From: Azospirillum cavernae
Lineage (GTDB): Bacteria > Pseudomonadota > Alphaproteobacteria > Azospirillales > Azospirillaceae
DNA: 64,000 nucleotides
Direction of reading: 5' to 3'
Assembly: GCF_003590795.1 (NCBI RefSeq)
Contig: NZ_QYUL01000001.1
Coordinates: forward strand, 761,001-825,000
Every line of letters begins with the position of its first letter. Positions within the stretch are counted from its first letter, which is position 1. Below the pieces are notes generated by a model. That model was given only the letters and a program-made list of their open reading frames with translations. It ran no database searches and had not been told where the DNA came from. Positions 62,626-64,000 of this stretch are shown here, in pieces. The position numbers were made by a program, and so were the translations under genes.

Positions 62626-64000
62626 GTGACCACGACCACCGATCTTCGCGGCGCGCTGGCCGATTGTCGCCGTCGCTTGGCCGAACAGCCGAACGACGCG
62701 GCGGCTCTGAGCGCCCTGTTCGCCACGCTGGACGCGCTGGACCAGCCCGGCTTGCCGGAAGAGGCGGTGGCCCGCTCCAACTATGCTGAAGCGTTGCGTC
62801 GCCAAGGCCGCGCCATGGAGGCCGAGGCTCATCACCGAAAAGCCGTGGCGTGGCTGCCAAGTTTCGGCGGCAACCATTTCAACCTTGGCGTCACGCTGCA
62901 AACCCTGGGTCGGACCGCCGAGGCGGCGGACGCCTATGGGGAGGCCGCCCGGCTGATGCCGAATTTCGCCGGCGCCGCGTGCAACCAAGGCGCCATGCTG
63001 CGCGAGCTGGGGCGTCTGGCCGAGGCGGACATGGCGCTGCGCCGGGCCGTGGCGCTGGATGGCGGGCTGGCCGTCGGGTGGCTCAATCTGGCGGCGGTGT
63101 GGCGGGATCAGGGCAAGATGGTGGAGGCCGTCCAGGGCTTTCGCAACACGCTGGCCCTCCGCCCCGATCTGGCCGAGGCTCAAGCCAATTTGGCCCTGGC
63201 GTTGAAGGAGGTCGGGCGTCTGCCCGACAGCCTGCCGGTGTTCGAGCGCGCCTTGCGTCTGGGCCTCCCCGACAATGGCGGGGTGCGGGCGCAGTTGATA
63301 CAGCAGCGCCGCCATCTGTGCCGATGGGATGGTCTGGAGATTCTGTCCGAACGGCTGGTCGCGGCGGTCCGCGATGGAACCAGCCAGCAGATTCACCCCT
63401 GGATCTTTCTGGGCGAGGGGGCCGGGCCGCGTCTGGAACGATTGTGCGCCGAACGGTACAGCGCGTGGCGCACGCGCGGCGTCCAACCCGCCTTTCCCCT
63501 CCGCCGGACAAAGAAGGACGAGCGGTTGCGCATCGGCTATCTGTCCGCCGATTTTCACGAGCACGCCACGGCGCTGCTGATCGCCGAACTGATTGAGCGT
63601 CATGATCGCAGCCGCTTCACCATCATCGGCGCGTCTTATGGGCCTGACGATGGCGGAGCGTTGCGGGCGCGGCTGCGGCGCAGTTTCGACGAATTCCTTG
63701 ATCTCTCCGCCTTGTCCGACGAGGCCGCCGCGCGCTGTCTGCACGACCGAGGCGTTGATGTTCTGATTGATCTGAAGGGCCACACCAACAACGCCCGCCC
63801 CGGGATCGCCGCCTGTCGACCCGCCCCGGTTCAGGCGCAATGGTTGGGCTATCCGGGAAGCATGGGCGCGCCCTTCATTGATTGGATCATCGCCGACGCG
63901 GTGGTCGCTCCGCTTGATCGGGCGGCGGAATTTTCCGAGCGAATCATCCGCTTGCCGGAAAGTTACCAGCCGAATGACGGCGCCCGGCGCATTGGGGAAA
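62626..64000 (+). CDS. TPR-containing O-GlcNAc transferase-like protein (GT41), cut by window end
   Basis: Read from a GTG at 62626 with no stop before the window edge, at least 458 residues. The first about 240 residues are TPR repeats (NHFNLGVTLQTLGRTAEAADAYGEAARLMPN; AGAACNQGAMLRELGRLAEADMALRRAVALDG; AEAQANLALALKEVGRLPDSLPVFERALRLGL). From about residue 300 a GT41 catalytic domain begins: LRIGYLSADFHEHATALLIAELIERHDRSRF, VDVLIDLKGHTNNARPGIAACRPAPVQAQWLGYPGSMGAPFIDWIIAD. The histidine in SADFHEH is the conserved active-site residue of bacterial SPINDLY/OGT homologues. The C-terminal UDP-binding half is outside. It is the last gene before the edge, possibly co-transcribed with ydbL. The target is unknown; flagellin is one possibility. 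Confidence 0.9.
   Translation, partial: MTTTTDLRGALADCRRRLAEQPNDAAALSALFATLDALDQPGLPEEAVARSNYAEALRRQGRAMEAEAHHRKAVAWLPSFGGNHFNLGVTLQTLGRTAEAADAYGEAARLMPNFAGAACNQGAMLRELGRLAEADMALRRAVALDGGLAVGWLNLAAVWRDQGKMVEAVQGFRNTLALRPDLAEAQANLALALKEVGRLPDSLPVFERALRLGLPDNGGVRAQLIQQRRHLCRWDGLEILSERLVAAVRDGTSQQIHPWIFLGEGAGPRLERLCAERYSAWRTRGVQPAFPLRRTKKDERLRIGYLSADFHEHATALLIAELIERHDRSRFTIIGASYGPDDGGALRARLRRSFDEFLDLSALSDEAAARCLHDRGVDVLIDLKGHTNNARPGIAACRPAPVQAQWLGYPGSMGAPFIDWIIADAVVAPLDRAAEFSERIIRLPESYQPNDGARRIGE

Overview
The window is GC-rich, gene-dense chromosomal DNA from an alphaproteobacterium, most likely a member of the Rhodospirillales. Supporting signs are the block carA / yqeY / dnaG / rpoD, the hfq-hflX pair, a metal-site variant of HemB known from alphaproteobacteria, a GTTC-N7-GTTC LexA-type box near ssb, and the ydbH-ynbE-ydbL trio. 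I see no rRNA, tRNA, CRISPR array, transposase or integrase. Most of the region is housekeeping core with one or two accessory pockets.

Layout. 1-8.4 kb: carA (leaving the window at the left edge), yqeY, dnaG, rpoD with a strong terminator, a HAD phosphatase, hfq and hflX. 8.5-11.7 kb: a proline-rich exported protein, an aspartyl/asparaginyl hydroxylase-like protein, an inositol monophosphatase-family enzyme and a tandem universal stress protein. 11.8-14.5 kb: a thiamin-precursor ABC transporter (thiZ-thiX-thiY) behind a TPP riboswitch whose aptamer ends 7 nt before the first start codon. 14.4-15.7 kb: a hotdog thioesterase and a TetR regulator with three matching palindromes that look like its operators. 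15.8-17.4 kb: a 144-bp tandem repeat ahead of a histone-deacetylase-family enzyme. 17.5-21.2 kb: an accessory-looking block of unrecognised small genes, including a ParA/MinD-type ATPase with a fused N-terminal domain and an altered Walker motif. 21.3-25.4 kb: a lone receiver protein, ssb, an AraC regulator, a PEBP protein and hemB.

25.4-32.8 kb: a calcineurin-type phosphoesterase and a diacylglycerol-kinase-family enzyme in one operon, 3-hydroxyisobutyryl-CoA hydrolase, a MarR regulator, and a Liv-type transporter (binding protein and two permeases, no ATPases). 32.9-44.3 kb: rlmJ, a lytic transglycosylase, a TPR-methyltransferase fusion, a PhoD-like phosphatase, a GNAT acetyltransferase, glycogen phosphorylase, asd and prfC. 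asd is preceded by a short reading frame rich in Thr, Ile, Met and Lys codons and by competing hairpins, which I read as a transcription attenuator. 44.4-53.8 kb: a minus-strand group of two transglutaminase-fold proteins and an ATP-grasp/alpha-E fusion, the signature of a conserved but poorly characterised peptide-modification system, with a di-haem cytochrome lipoprotein inside it. 54-64 kb: an unknown protein, an LprI-domain protein, an aldose epimerase, a Ser/Thr kinase with a zinc ribbon, a periplasmic peptidyl-prolyl isomerase, ydbH-ynbE-ydbL for outer-membrane lipid transport, and a TPR/GT41 O-GlcNAc-transferase-like protein cut by the right edge.

The observations I rate highest are the putative asd attenuator, the ATP-grasp/alpha-E/transglutaminase cluster with its embedded cytochrome, the TetR operator set, the ParA-like block, and the TPP aptamer placed directly at the thiZ start codon.
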